Source of the DNA: Christiangramia flava JLT2011
GTDB taxonomy: Bacteria; Bacteroidota; Bacteroidia; Flavobacteriales; Flavobacteriaceae
NCBI RefSeq assembly: GCF_001951155.1
Contig: NZ_CP016359.1
Location: 1-64,000, forward strand
Reading direction: 5' to 3'
DNA length: 64,000 nucleotides
Shown here: positions 11,085 to 20,657 of the stretch, one piece after another
Position numbering within the stretch: the first letter of the stretch is position 1
Layout of the letters: each line of letters opens with the position of its first letter
Translations under genes and position numbers: made by a program
Notes under the pieces: model-generated
Databases searched by the model: none
Seen by the model: only the letters and a program-made list of their open reading frames with translations
Told to the model about the DNA's origin: nothing

Positions 11085-12992
11085 TTAAAGTGTTCCTTCA
11101 ATTATACTTTCCACCACTTCAGGGTTCAGCAAAGTAGAAGTATCTCCAAGATCTGAAGTGTCTTTCGAAGCGATCTTCCGAAGAATTCTTCGCATGATCT
11201 TTCCGCTCCTGGTTTTTGGAAGTCCTTCTACAAACTGAATTTTATCTGGTTTGGCAATTGGTCCCACTTTATCAGCGATCTGCTGGTTGATCTCCTTGCG
11301 AAGGTTATCCTGGTTCCTGGATTCTCCCGCTTCCTTCAAGATCACAAAACCGTACAAGGCATTCCCTTTCACATCGTGCGGGAATCCTACGATAGCTGAT
11401 TCTGCCACAGCCGGATGCTCATTGATCGCATCTTCAATTGGTGCGGTACCCAGGTTATGTCCTGAAACAATGATCACATCGTCCACCCTTCCGGTAATCC
11501 TGTAATATCCCACTTCATCCCGAAGTGCTCCGTCACCGGTGAAATATTTATTCTCAAACGCCGAAAAATAGGTATCTCGGTAACGGTCATGATCACGCCA
11601 CACAGTTCGCGCCATAGATGGCCACGGATATTTGATACACAATCGCCCATCAACCTGGTTTCCTTTTATTTCTTTCCCTTCTTCATCCATCAGCGCCGGT
11701 TGAATACCCGGAAATGGTAGAGTTGCGAAAGTTGGTTTCGTTGGAGTGGCAAATGGAATAGGTGAAATCATGATGCCTCCGGTTTCGGTTTGCCACCAGG
11801 TATCAACAATGGGGCTTTTACTTTTGCCTATATTATTATCGTACCAGTGCCAGGCCTCTTCATTGATCGGTTCTCCCACGGTTCCCAGGACTTTCAGGGA
11901 AGAAAGATCGTATTTTTCCACGAAATCCAGGTTTTTCTTTGCTAGTGCTCGAATGGCGGTAGGAGCGGTATAAAACTGATTCACCTGATGTTTTTCAACC
12001 ACTTCCCAGAATCGACCATAATCCGGATAGGAAGGTACCCCTTCAAACATAAGGGTGGTGGCTCCATTTGCAAGCGGGCCGTAAACTATATAAGAATGAC
12101 CGGTTATCCAGCCAATATCCGCAGTACACCAGTACACATCATTATTCTGATAGTTGAAGATATTCTTAAACGTATAGGCGGTGTAGACCATATAACCTCC
12201 GGTAGTATGCAGCATTCCCTTCGGTTTGCCGGTAGAACCTGAAGTATAAAGAATAAATAACGGGTCTTCGGCATCCATGATTTCCGGTTCGCATTCATCC
12301 GAAGCTGCCTCCATCAACGGTTGCAACCAGTGATCTCTGCCTTCTTTCATGGAAATTTCAGACTCAATTCTTTTAACGACCAGGACAGTTTCCACATCCG
12401 GACATTGGTCCAGTGCTTTATCCACAATTCCTTTCAAATCTATGGTCTTATCCCCACGATAACTTCCATCTGCCGTGATCATCATCTTACAATCAGCATC
12501 TAAGGTTCGTGTGGCCAAAGCTGAGGCTGAAAACCCAGCAAAAACAACCGAATGTATCGCTCCAATCCGGGCGCATGCAAGAACCGCATAGGCAAGTTCC
12601 GGGATCATGGGCAGGTAAATACAAACCCGGTCCCCCTTCTGAATACCATGATCTTTGAGAACATTGGCAAACTGGTTCACTTTTTTATGCAATTCTTTAT
12701 ACGTGATCTTCAGTGCTTCTTCTTGATTGTCGTTCGGTTCCCAGATGATCGCAGGACGATCTCCTTTTGTTAACAGATGGCGATCAATACAGTTCTCGGT
12801 AATATTAAGTTTGGCATTTTCGAACCACTTCACTTCAGGCTTCGAAAAATCCCAATCCAGCACTTTATCCCATTTTTGTCTCCAAACGAAGTGTTCTTCA
12901 GCGATCTCCTGCCAGAAGTTTTCCGGTTCTCGTACAGATTTGCGATAAACCTGAAAATATTCCTCCAGGTTTTTAATATGGTAATTACTCAT
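11085..12992 (-). CDS. acs: Acetyl-coenzyme A synthetase (AMP-forming)
   Basis: It activates acetate to acetyl-CoA through an acetyl-AMP intermediate. The 635-aa protein carries the AMP-binding P-loop YTSGSTGKPKGMLHT, the WWQTETGG motif, and the C-terminal KTRSGKIMRR, whose lysine is the usual regulatory acetylation site. The start is placed at 12992 (MSNYHIKNLEEYFQVYRKS). The open frame extends 28 codons upstream, but that stretch looks non-coding and is not family-like. Nearby DUF294 and exonuclease genes recall acetate-gene neighbourhoods in other phyla. The upstream hairpin at 13024-13047 separates it from purC. Confidence 0.95.
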   Translation of the reverse strand: MSNYHIKNLEEYFQVYRKSVREPENFWQEIAEEHFVWRQKWDKVLDWDFSKPEVKWFENAKLNITENCIDRHLLTKGDRPAIIWEPNDNQEEALKITYKELHKKVNQFANVLKDHGIQKGDRVCIYLPMIPELAYAVLACARIGAIHSVVFAGFSASALATRTLDADCKMMITADGSYRGDKTIDLKGIVDKALDQCPDVETVLVVKRIESEISMKEGRDHWLQPLMEAASDECEPEIMDAEDPLFILYTSGSTGKPKGMLHTTGGYMVYTAYTFKNIFNYQNNDVYWCTADIGWITGHSYIVYGPLANGATTLMFEGVPSYPDYGRFWEVVEKHQVNQFYTAPTAIRALAKKNLDFVEKYDLSSLKVLGTVGEPINEEAWHWYDNNIGKSKSPIVDTWWQTETGGIMISPIPFATPTKPTFATLPFPGIQPALMDEEGKEIKGNQVDGRLCIKYPWPSMARTVWRDHDRYRDTYFSAFENKYFTGDGALRDEVGYYRITGRVDDVIIVSGHNLGTAPIEDAINEHPAVAESAIVGFPHDVKGNALYGFVILKEAGESRNQDNLRKEINQQIADKVGPIAKPDKIQFVEGLPKTRSGKIMRRILRKIASKDTSDLGDTSTLLNPEVVESIIEGTL

Positions 12993-13023
12993 GTTAGGTG
13001 TGTAAATTGAATTGTATAAATGA

Positions 13024-13047
13024 AAAAACCGGTAAAACCGGTCTTTT
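13024..13047 (-). terminator. Terminator after the phoH-purC operon
   Basis: On the minus strand, an ACCGGT-TTT-ACCGGT hairpin is followed by TTTTTTC, about 110 bp beyond the purC stop. Confidence 0.6.
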
Positions 13048-13154
13048 CTAAAATTATTAAATCGGGAGCAATCCAAAAAATAAACTCCAATAAAAACCTG
13101 AAATTTATCAGAATTTAATAGAATAGTTCACTCAAAGCAATTAACCTGATAAAA

Positions 13155-14108
13155 TTAAGGCTTCTCCAGGTAGGAATTCACATTTTTACGGATGCGTTCT
13201 TCAATATTGGAAACATCTGCCTTTTTAAATTTTTCCCCGGTAATGTTCTCGTAGAGTTCAATATACCTTTCGGAAACACTTTCGATATATTCATCAGTCA
13301 TTTCCGGGATTTTTTGGCCTTCTAGACCCTGGAACCCGTGCGAGATAAGCCACTGGCGAACGAATTCTTTCGAAAGCTGTTTTTGTGCTTCTCCTTTTTC
13401 CTGTCTTTCGGAATATCCCGTTGCATAAAAATAGCGGGAGGAATCGGGTGTGTGAATTTCATCTATTAAGACGATTTCACCTTCAGCGGTTTTTCCGAAT
13501 TCATATTTGGTATCAACCAAAATGAGATTCTGTTTAGCGGCAATTTCAGTTCCTCTCTGGAAGAGCTCTCGGGTATATTTTTCCATTTTGGTATAATCAG
13601 CTTCGGAAACAATACCTCTTTTCAGAATATCTTCTCTTGAAATATCTTCATCATGATCACCGTGCTCGGCTTTTGTGGCAGGTGTGATAATAGGTTCTGG
13701 AAAGCGATCATTTTCCTTCATTCCTTCGGGCATTTCCACCCCGCAAAGCATTCGTTTTCCAGCTTTGTATTCGCGGGCCGCGTGACCGGAAAGGTATCCG
13801 CGAATCACCATTTCCACTTTAAAGGGCTCGCATTTTTTACCAATGGCCACATTGGGATCTGGAGTCGCCTCCAGCCAGTTCGGAACGATGTCGCTGGTCT
13901 GCTCCATCATTTTTGTAGCGATCTGGTTCAGAATTTGCCCTTTATAGGGAATCCCTTTCGGCATGACCACGTCAAAGGCAGAAAGTCGGTCACTGGCTAT
14001 CATGACCAGCCTGTCGTCATTCAGGGAATACACGTCCCTAACCTTACCTTTATAAACCGAAACCTGTCCGGGAAAATTAAAATTTGTTTTGGTGATTGTA
14101 TTGCTCAT
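13155..14108 (-). CDS. purC: Phosphoribosylaminoimidazole-succinocarboxamide synthase
   Basis: This is the SAICAR synthase of purine biosynthesis, which joins CAIR and aspartate using ATP. The 317-aa length is that of the longer form common in Bacteroidota. Visible motifs are the N-terminal [25 protein letters not shown], the [16 protein letters not shown] region and LVDTKYEFG. It lies 22 bp after phoH on the same strand and is probably in one operon with it. A hairpin terminator follows at 13024-13047. Confidence 0.95.
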   Translation of the reverse strand: MSNTITKTNFNFPGQVSVYKGKVRDVYSLNDDRLVMIASDRLSAFDVVMPKGIPYKGQILNQIATKMMEQTSDIVPNWLEATPDPNVAIGKKCEPFKVEMVIRGYLSGHAAREYKAGKRMLCGVEMPEGMKENDRFPEPIITPATKAEHGDHDEDISREDILKRGIVSEADYTKMEKYTRELFQRGTEIAAKQNLILVDTKYEFGKTAEGEIVLIDEIHTPDSSRYFYATGYSERQEKGEAQKQLSKEFVRQWLISHGFQGLEGQKIPEMTDEYIESVSERYIELYENITGEKFKKADVSNIEERIRKNVNSYLEKP

Positions 14109-14130
14109 CAGGAAGAATTCCTTTTAAGAT

Positions 14131-15084
14131 TTATTCGTTGTGTTCAATAGTTTTATAAGCGGCGATGATCTTTTTAACCAACCTGTGGCGAATCACATCT
14201 TTATCATCCAGGTAGACCATGCCAACGCCCTTTACGTCTTTCAGAATAAGAAGTGCTTCCTTAAGTCCCGAGATAACACGTCTTGGAAGGTCAATCTGGC
14301 CAGGATCCCCGGTAATGATGAACTTCGCGTTCTTCCCCATTCTGGTGAGGAACATTTTCATTTGGGCATGGGTAGTGTTCTGGGCTTCATCAAGGATCAC
14401 GAAAGCGTTATCCAGTGTTCGCCCCCTCATGAATGCTAAAGGAGCAATTTGGATGACGCCTTTTTCAATGAAAGTTTCGAGTTTTTCGGCAGGGATCATA
14501 TCACGAAGCCCATCGTAAAGCGGCTGCATGTATGGATCCAGTTTTTCCTTCAGGTCACCGGGTAAAAAACCGAGGTTTTCGCCCGCTTCCACTGCTGGTC
14601 TGGTTAAAATGATCCTTTTAACCTGCTTCTCTTTCAAAGCTTTTACTGCCAGGGCCACACCCGTATAGGTTTTCCCGGTACCGGCAGGTCCAATGGCGAA
14701 AACCAGATCATTCTTTTTGGAAAGTTCCACCATCTTGCGCTGGTTGGCGGTTTGGGCCTTAATGGCTTTTCCGCTCACACCATGCACGAGCGTTTCACCA
14801 CTTTCTGCCGAAGTCTGGTAATCTTCCTCACTGTCACTGGTAAGCACCCTTTCTATCGTGTTTTCATCGAGCTTGTTATATTTCCCGAAATGGTCCATGA
14901 GCATGGTAAAACGCCGGTCAAATTCCTCCAGCATTTCTTCATCACCAAAAACCCTGATCTTACTGCCGCGGGCAACAATTTTGAGTTTGGGAAAATATTT
15001 CTTTAAAAGTTCAATGTGTTCATTTTGTTGCCCGAAGAATTCGCGTGGGCTGATTTCTGAAAGTTCTATGAGAAGTTCGTTCAA
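14131..15084 (-). CDS. phoH: PhoH family ATPase/RNA-binding protein
   Basis: This 317-aa PhoH-like P-loop protein is a predicted cytosolic ATPase, probably acting on RNA. It shows Walker A GPAGTGKTYTGVALA, Walker B FVILDEAQNTT, and the GDPGQIDLP motif III. An N-terminal KH-like region precedes the ATPase. The only start consistent with family length is TTG at 15084 (giving MNELLIELSEISPREFFG). The nearby ATG triplets are out of frame. purC follows after 22 bp. Confidence 0.92.
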   Translation of the reverse strand: MNELLIELSEISPREFFGQQNEHIELLKKYFPKLKIVARGSKIRVFGDEEMLEEFDRRFTMLMDHFGKYNKLDENTIERVLTSDSEEDYQTSAESGETLVHGVSGKAIKAQTANQRKMVELSKKNDLVFAIGPAGTGKTYTGVALAVKALKEKQVKRIILTRPAVEAGENLGFLPGDLKEKLDPYMQPLYDGLRDMIPAEKLETFIEKGVIQIAPLAFMRGRTLDNAFVILDEAQNTTHAQMKMFLTRMGKNAKFIITGDPGQIDLPRRVISGLKEALLILKDVKGVGMVYLDDKDVIRHRLVKKIIAAYKTIEHNE

Positions 15085-15297
15085 AAGCTATTTGATTTTA
15101 GTTGAAGCATTTCAGTTAATTTGCGGGTCTTTTTATTTGTCCTTCGTGATTCAAAATCCTAATTTTGAAACCAAATTTTACAGTTATTTTTAGCCTTTAG
15201 CCGAAAGCGAATCAATAAAAATAGATTTATATTCGCCTTCCATACAAACTTAAGGAAAATAACCAGTTTCAGATTAAAAAAATATTAACAATCGCCT

Positions 15298-16131
15298 ATG
15301 GCAATCATCACCTTAACGACCGATTTCGGGGAAAAAGATTATTTCGCTGGCGCGGTTAAGGGAGCAATCTACAGTGAGCTCGATCAGGTTAGAATTGTTG
15401 ATATTTCGCATTCCATCACTCCGTTTCATATCAGTGAAGCCGCTTACACGATCAAAAATGCATATCGCAGTTTTCCGAAGGGCAGCATTCACATTATCGG
15501 GATCGATTCAGAACTAACGCCCGAAAATAAGCACCTGGCGGTGAAACTGGACGATCATTATTTCATCTGTGCCAATAACGGGATTTTATCCCTGCTAGCT
15601 TCTGAAATCAATCCCGAAAAGATCGTGGAAATCAACATTCATGATAAGATCGAAACCAATTTTCCCGTTTTGGATGTTTTCGTTAAAGTGGCCTGTCACC
15701 TGGCCCGCGGCGGAACCCTGGAAGTGATCGGGAAAACCGTTACCGAGATCAAGTACCTGAAGCAGTACGAGCCCACGGTCAATTCAGACAAAAAGCAAAT
15801 CCTGGGACATGTGATCTATATTGATAATTACGGAAATGTGATCACGAATATTTCCAGGAAATTCTTTGAAAATGTTCGTAAAGGCCGTGACTTTACGATT
15901 CGCGCCAGGAACGTTAGCTTTTCTGAAATCCATGAAGCATACAGTCACGCGATCAATTTTGAGGTTGAGAAAGATAAAAGGCGGGAAGAAGACGGCAAGA
16001 AACTGGCAGTTTTTAATTCAGCCGGTTATATTGAACTGGCGATTTATAAAAGCAATTTAAAAACGGTTGGCGGGGCTTCTACCCTCTTCGGGCTGGATTA
16101 CCTGGACACTGTAACCATAAATTTCGAATAA
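15298..16131 (+). CDS. SAM hydroxide adenosyltransferase (DUF62 family)
   Basis: The 277-aa protein belongs to the fluorinase/chlorinase-like superfamily. Most members hydrolyse S-adenosylmethionine to adenosine and methionine rather than halogenate it. Motifs seen are LTTDFGEKDYFAGAVKGAI at the N terminus, VDISHSITPF, and the SAM-binding IDNYGNVITNI in the C-terminal domain. It is divergent from phoH (213 bp between starts). It overlaps the next gene by one base (TAATG), so it is the first gene of a likely unit running into gldF-gldG. Its physiological role in Flavobacteriia is not settled. Confidence 0.9.
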   Translation: MAIITLTTDFGEKDYFAGAVKGAIYSELDQVRIVDISHSITPFHISEAAYTIKNAYRSFPKGSIHIIGIDSELTPENKHLAVKLDDHYFICANNGILSLLASEINPEKIVEINIHDKIETNFPVLDVFVKVACHLARGGTLEVIGKTVTEIKYLKQYEPTVNSDKKQILGHVIYIDNYGNVITNISRKFFENVRKGRDFTIRARNVSFSEIHEAYSHAINFEVEKDKRREEDGKKLAVFNSAGYIELAIYKSNLKTVGGASTLFGLDYLDTVTINFE

Positions 16132-16427
16132 TGTTTGTACGTATCGTTAAAATGGGATTCCATCCTGAAAAAATACCGGAGTTTCTTTCCAATTTTGAAG
16201 AAAATAAAGAGAAAATTCGAGGTTTTGAAGGTTGCGCGTTCCTGGAACTCTATCGCGACAAACACAATACGGAACAGTTTTTCACGTATAGTTACTGGAA
16301 AGACGAGCAGTCACTGGAAAACTACAGAAATTCAGCATTATTTAAAAGCGTTTGGGCCAAAACCAAAATTCTGTTCAATACCAAACCGGAAGCCTGGAGC
16401 GTGGATAAACTGGTGAGCCTCGACTAA
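16131..16427 (+). CDS. Antibiotic-biosynthesis-monooxygenase-like (ABM) small protein
   Basis: The 98-aa protein has the dimeric alpha-beta barrel pattern of the ABM/YgiN-like family: MFVRIVKMGFHPEKIPEF at the start, a central CAFLELYRDKHN strand, and TYSYWKDEQSLENYRNSALF. Such proteins act on quinones or heme, or have unknown roles. The start overlaps the upstream stop by one base and gldF starts 9 bp downstream. Function in this organism is unknown. Confidence 0.85.
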   Translation: MFVRIVKMGFHPEKIPEFLSNFEENKEKIRGFEGCAFLELYRDKHNTEQFFTYSYWKDEQSLENYRNSALFKSVWAKTKILFNTKPEAWSVDKLVSLD

Positions 16428-16436
16428 AATAACAGC

Positions 16437-17174
16437 ATGTTAGCAATTTTTCAGAAGGAAATACGATCATTTTTCAGTTCACTGACGGGTTACCTGGTCA
16501 TTGGCCTGTTCCTTTTGATCACCGGGCTGTTCCTGTTCGTCTTCAGCGGCGGATACAATATTTTGGATTCCGGATTTGCCAGCCTGGATCCTTTATTCCA
16601 ACTGGCTCCGTGGATCTTCATTTTTCTGATCCCGGCCATCTGCATGCGGTTATTTGCCGATGAACGCCGCATGGGCACGCTGGAATTGCTGCTTACAAAA
16701 CCAATTAGCCTTTCGAAACTGGTCTTCGGGAAATACCTCGCCAGCCTCGCTTTGGTAGCCCTGGCCATCATTCCCACATTGATCTATCTTTATACGATCA
16801 GCCTTCTGGGCAGGCCAGTGGGCAATTTCGACCTGGGAGCTACTTTGGGATCTTACCTGGGATTGTTGTTCCTTGCCGGATGTTACTGCGCCATTGGTAT
16901 TTTCAGTTCCAGTTTCACATCGAACCAGATCGTGGCTTTCCTGCTCGCCGTATTGTTATGCTTTGTGAGTTTTTATGCTTTTGAAGCCTTGAGCGAAACC
17001 GGTATTACCGGGGAAAAATCTTATATCCTGGAATACTTCGGAATTAATTTTCATTACGAAAGCATCAGCCGCGGCGTGATCGATACCCGCGATGTTATCT
17101 ATTTTCTGAGTGTCATTCTTCTTTTTTTGAAACTAACGGAACAGAATATTTCCAGAAATAAAATCCGAAGATGA
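16437..17174 (+). CDS. gldF: Gliding motility ABC transporter permease GldF
   Basis: The 245-aa membrane protein has about six transmembrane helices and the N-terminal MLAIFQKEIRSFFSSLTGYL typical of GldF. A loop carries RLFADERRMGTLELLLTKP, found in ABC-2-type permeases. With GldG and the ATPase GldA it forms a transporter implicated in gliding in Flavobacterium johnsoniae, although some gliders lack it. It overlaps gldG by 4 bp. gldA is not in this window and usually lies elsewhere. Confidence 0.93.
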   Translation: MLAIFQKEIRSFFSSLTGYLVIGLFLLITGLFLFVFSGGYNILDSGFASLDPLFQLAPWIFIFLIPAICMRLFADERRMGTLELLLTKPISLSKLVFGKYLASLALVALAIIPTLIYLYTISLLGRPVGNFDLGATLGSYLGLLFLAGCYCAIGIFSSSFTSNQIVAFLLAVLLCFVSFYAFEALSETGITGEKSYILEYFGINFHYESISRGVIDTRDVIYFLSVILLFLKLTEQNISRNKIRR

Positions 17175-18841
17175 TGAGCACCAAAAGTTCCAGATCCCTG
17201 ATCATTCTACTGGTGGCACTGATCGCCCTCAACTGGATTTCCGGTAAATTCTATACACGCCTGGATCTTACAGAAGATCAGCGGTACAGCCTTTCTCCCG
17301 CTTCGGAACGAATTCTGGAAGACGTAGACTCCCCGATCATTTTTGATGTGTTCCTGCAAGGTTCTTTTCCATCAGAATTCCGCCGGCTGCAAAGTGAAAC
17401 CCGCCAGATGCTGGAAGAATTCGCTGCTCATAACCGGAACATAGTATTCAATTTTGTAGATCCTTTGGAAAATGGCCAGGACGCCAATATTGTGGCCCAG
17501 GAATTTATGCAAATGGGGATGACACCCGCCCGGGTAAACGTGCGTGAAAATGGCAAAAACAGTGAAAGTATCGTCTTTCCCTGGGCAATTGCCAATTATG
17601 GCCAAAAAACGGTTACCATTCCTTTGATGAAGAACCAGATTGGTTCCACTGATGAAGAACGCGTTACCGCTTCGGTGCAGCAACTGGAATATGTTCTGGC
17701 AGACGGGATCAGTAAACTGGTTTATCCACGCAAAAAAAAGATCGCCATCATGCGCGGAAATGGGGAACTGCCAGATGCCAATATCGCCGACTTCGTCAAA
17801 ACGCTTCAGCAGTATTATTACACGGCGCCATTTACGCTGGATTCCGTAGCTAAGGTTCCACAACGAACTTTAAAAGAATTGGAGCAATACGACCTGGTGA
17901 TCGAGCCAAAACCGACGCAGGCCTATTCTGAAAAAGAAAAATTGGTACTTGACCAGTACCTGATGCATGGCGGAAAAATGATCTGGCTGGCAGAAATGAC
18001 CAATATGGAAAGTGACAGTCTCATGAACGCTTCCGGGACGGCGATCGCAATCCCGAAGGACCTGAACCTGGGTGATTACTTCTTTTCTTATGGTATTAGG
18101 ATCAACCCGGAACTGGTAAAAGACCTTTATTCTGCGCCGATAATTTTAGCCAGCGGAGAGGGAAGTGAGACACGATTTAACCCGTATCCCTGGTTTTATA
18201 GTCCGTTAACCACTTCTCCTAATCAACACCCGATCATCAATAACCTGGAAGCTGTAAAATTTGAGTATGCCAACCCGATCGACACCTTGAAAAACGGCAT
18301 TCACAAAACCGTTCTGCTTACCAGCTCTCCAAGAACTGAAGTACAGGGAACGCCGCTACAGATCAGCCTCGACCTGGTAAATGAAAAACCCGATCTTACA
18401 GCATTCAATAGTGGAGAGCAAAATCTTGCCGTGCTGCTGGAAGGCCAGTTTCCATCAGTATACAAGAACCGGATCAAGCCTTTTGAACTGGACGATGTGA
18501 AGGATCAAAGCAGCGATACCAAGATGCTGGTGATCTCTGATGGGGACGTGATCAAAAATGACCTGCAGCGGGGTCGCCCGGTAGAGTTAGGCTTTGATCG
18601 ATTTACCGGAAACAGTTACGGAAATAAGGAATTTCTCCTGAATGCCGTGAATTATATGTTGGACGACAATGGGCTTATCGATATTCGGTCAAAAGAAGTT
18701 CGAATTGCATTCCTGGACAGCGAGAAGCTGGAAGCCGAAAGAACGACCTGGCAGCTCATCAACCTCGCAGCTCCGCTGGTCATCCTCGCGCTTTTCGGTT
18801 TAGGCTTTCATTACTACCGCCGCCGGAAATATATAAAGTGA
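17171..18841 (+). CDS. gldG: Gliding motility ABC transporter subunit GldG
   Basis: The 556-aa protein has an N-terminal membrane anchor (about residues 8-26), a large periplasmic domain and a C-terminal membrane helix (about 530-548) followed by RRRKYIK. The segment KFYTRLDLTEDQRYSLSPAS is characteristic of GldG. It is translationally coupled to gldF (4-bp overlap). Two consecutive ATG codons are present (17171 and 17174) and either could be used. It is followed by a 200-bp gap and then dnaN, a common order in Flavobacteriia. Confidence 0.93.
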   Translation: MMSTKSSRSLIILLVALIALNWISGKFYTRLDLTEDQRYSLSPASERILEDVDSPIIFDVFLQGSFPSEFRRLQSETRQMLEEFAAHNRNIVFNFVDPLENGQDANIVAQEFMQMGMTPARVNVRENGKNSESIVFPWAIANYGQKTVTIPLMKNQIGSTDEERVTASVQQLEYVLADGISKLVYPRKKKIAIMRGNGELPDANIADFVKTLQQYYYTAPFTLDSVAKVPQRTLKELEQYDLVIEPKPTQAYSEKEKLVLDQYLMHGGKMIWLAEMTNMESDSLMNASGTAIAIPKDLNLGDYFFSYGIRINPELVKDLYSAPIILASGEGSETRFNPYPWFYSPLTTSPNQHPIINNLEAVKFEYANPIDTLKNGIHKTVLLTSSPRTEVQGTPLQISLDLVNEKPDLTAFNSGEQNLAVLLEGQFPSVYKNRIKPFELDDVKDQSSDTKMLVISDGDVIKNDLQRGRPVELGFDRFTGNSYGNKEFLLNAVNYMLDDNGLIDIRSKEVRIAFLDSEKLEAERTTWQLINLAAPLVILALFGLGFHYYRRRKYIK

Positions 18842-19042
18842 TTTCGATCGAAAACCCAATCTGGCACCTAAGCGCACATATTAACAATCTGGCTGGTATT
18901 TTAATTTTTAAACTACTGTATTTCAGTTATTTGATTTAAAAGCCATTTCAGATTCTGTTAATAAAAACTCCTGCGCTCGCCTTCCATTTCGGCTTTATTC
19001 AAATATATTTGTAAAGGATTCAAAATTAATCAACAATAGCCG

Positions 19043-20161
19043 ATGAAATTTATTGTATCCAGCAATTATTTGCTGAAACAACTACAAATACTTGGAGGGG
19101 TAATCAACAACAGTAATACCTTACCGATTTTAGATAATTTCCTGTTTGACCTCAAGAATGACGAACTAACTGTTTCTGCTTCTGATCTGGAAACGACTAT
19201 GAGCGCGAAACTCCAGGTAGAGTCAGATTCTGAAGGAAAAATTGCTGTTCCCGCAAAGCTGTTGCTGGACACGCTGAAGACTTTTCCGGAGCAGCCGCTT
19301 ACGTTCGTTGCGGAAGATAATCACACCATTGAACTAAGCTCGAACCATGGTAAATATGCGCTAGCTTATGCTGATGGAGAGGAATTTCCGAACCCGGTTG
19401 AGCTGGACGATCCAAACAGCACGGTTGTTGAAGGTGATGTGCTTGCAACAGCGATCTCGAAAACCATTTTCGCTTCCGGAAATGATGATCTGAGACCGGT
19501 GATGAGCGGAGTGTTCTTCCAATTTAAAGAAGACGGGCTCACCTTTGTTGCGACTGATGCCCATAAACTGGTAAAATATTCTCGGGAAGATGTGCAGGCA
19601 AATGCCCCTGCAGAATTCATCATGCCTAAAAAGCCATTGAACCTTTTAAAAGGTATCCTTGCCGGCAGTGAAAGCGATGTGTTGATCGAGTACAACGATT
19701 CGAATGCGAAATTCACATTTGACGATACGACCTTGATCTGTAGACTGATCGACGGGAAATATCCAAACTATGAAGCCGTCATTCCAAAAGAGAACCCAAA
19801 CAAACTGACGATCGAAAGAAACCAGTTCCTGAGTTCTGTTAGAAGGGTTTCTATTTTCTCTAATAAAACAACCCACCAGGTGAGATTGAAAATCGCCGGT
19901 GCCGAACTGAATATTTCCGCAGAAGATGTGGATTACAGCAATAAAGCAGAAGAGCGTTTAACCTGTTCTTACCAGGGAGACGATATGCAAATTGGTTTCA
20001 ATTCCAGGTTCCTTGTAGAAATGCTTGGAAACCTTGCAGCTGATGAAGTAATGCTGGAAATGAGTTTGCCGAACAGGGCCGGAATTCTAACTCCGGTTGA
20101 TGGCCTTGACCCGGGTGAGAAAATCACCATGCTCGTAATGCCGGTGATGCTGAATAACTAA
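19043..20161 (+). CDS. dnaN: DNA polymerase III subunit beta (sliding clamp)
   Basis: This 372-aa clamp encircles DNA and tethers the replicative polymerase. Three clamp repeats are present. Typical stretches are NTLPILDNFLFDL, DLETTMSA, IFASGNDDLRPVMSGVFF, and the C-terminal MLVMPVMLNN, which contributes to the ligand-binding cleft. A perfect -7 box TATATTTG lies at 19004-19011, but its -33 box is poor. A strong terminator follows at 20181-20216. dnaN is not next to dnaA here, as is usual in Bacteroidota. Confidence 0.97.
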   Translation: MKFIVSSNYLLKQLQILGGVINNSNTLPILDNFLFDLKNDELTVSASDLETTMSAKLQVESDSEGKIAVPAKLLLDTLKTFPEQPLTFVAEDNHTIELSSNHGKYALAYADGEEFPNPVELDDPNSTVVEGDVLATAISKTIFASGNDDLRPVMSGVFFQFKEDGLTFVATDAHKLVKYSREDVQANAPAEFIMPKKPLNLLKGILAGSESDVLIEYNDSNAKFTFDDTTLICRLIDGKYPNYEAVIPKENPNKLTIERNQFLSSVRRVSIFSNKTTHQVRLKIAGAELNISAEDVDYSNKAEERLTCSYQGDDMQIGFNSRFLVEMLGNLAADEVMLEMSLPNRAGILTPVDGLDPGEKITMLVMPVMLNN

Positions 20162-20180
20162 GATTCATATTTGATAGTAC

Positions 20181-20216
20181 GAAAAAGCCCGATCGCTAAC
20201 TGCATCGGGCTTTTTC
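20181..20216. terminator. Strong terminator after dnaN, probably bidirectional
   Basis: A 13-bp perfect stem GAAAAAGCCCGAT/ATCGGGCTTTTTC has A/T tracts on both arms. It lies between convergent dnaN and the DUF4870 gene. Confidence 0.9.
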
Positions 20217-20224
20217 TATGAGTA

Positions 20225-20563
20225 TTACTTGATGATCTCGATACTGAGAGGATAATACGGCATCTCGCCGTTACTGGCCTTGATCGCATTTAGAATTGGA
20301 AAAACCAGTGCAATGATCCCAATGATGATTAGCAGGATAATTCCTAAACCAAGGAAAATGATCAGCGGAACACACAAAATGGAATAGATAAAAAGGCTGA
20401 TCTGGAAATTCATAATCGCCTTACCGTGCAGGTCCATTCCCGCAACCTTATCCCGTTGCGTAAGCCATAACACAAGCGGAACGATGAAGCCGCCAATCCC
20501 GGTAATAAGATCTAATAACTGACTTAAATGGGTGATGACGAGCAATTGTTTGTCTTCTCTCAT
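20225..20563 (-). CDS. DUF4870 domain membrane protein
   Basis: The 112-aa protein has three hydrophobic segments (about residues 16-34, 50-68 and 68-92) and the DUF4870 pattern: LSQLLDLITGIGGFIVPLVLWL, then DLHGKAIMNFQISLFIYS. It is an inner-membrane protein of unknown function found widely in bacteria. It is divergent from mnmE, with 94 bp between starts, and ends just before the dnaN terminator. Confidence 0.85.
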   Translation of the reverse strand: MREDKQLLVITHLSQLLDLITGIGGFIVPLVLWLTQRDKVAGMDLHGKAIMNFQISLFIYSILCVPLIIFLGLGIILLIIIGIIALVFPILNAIKASNGEMPYYPLSIEIIK

Positions 20564-20623
20564 GATTGATGTTTTTGATGGTTTTTGATAAGCGTGTATT
20601 TAATAGACGACAAAACTTTCTTA

Positions 20624-20653
20624 TTGTTACACCTGCAGAGTTTACTAAATTTG
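20624..20653 (+). promoter_or_regulatory. mnmE promoter with very short leader
   Basis: TTG (20624-20626), a 19-bp spacer and a perfect TAAATTTG (20646-20653) match the Bacteroidota promoter consensus. The ATG begins only 4 bases after the -7 box. The transcript would therefore be leaderless or nearly so if this promoter is the one used. Confidence 0.6.
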
Positions 20654-20657
20654 CGGC

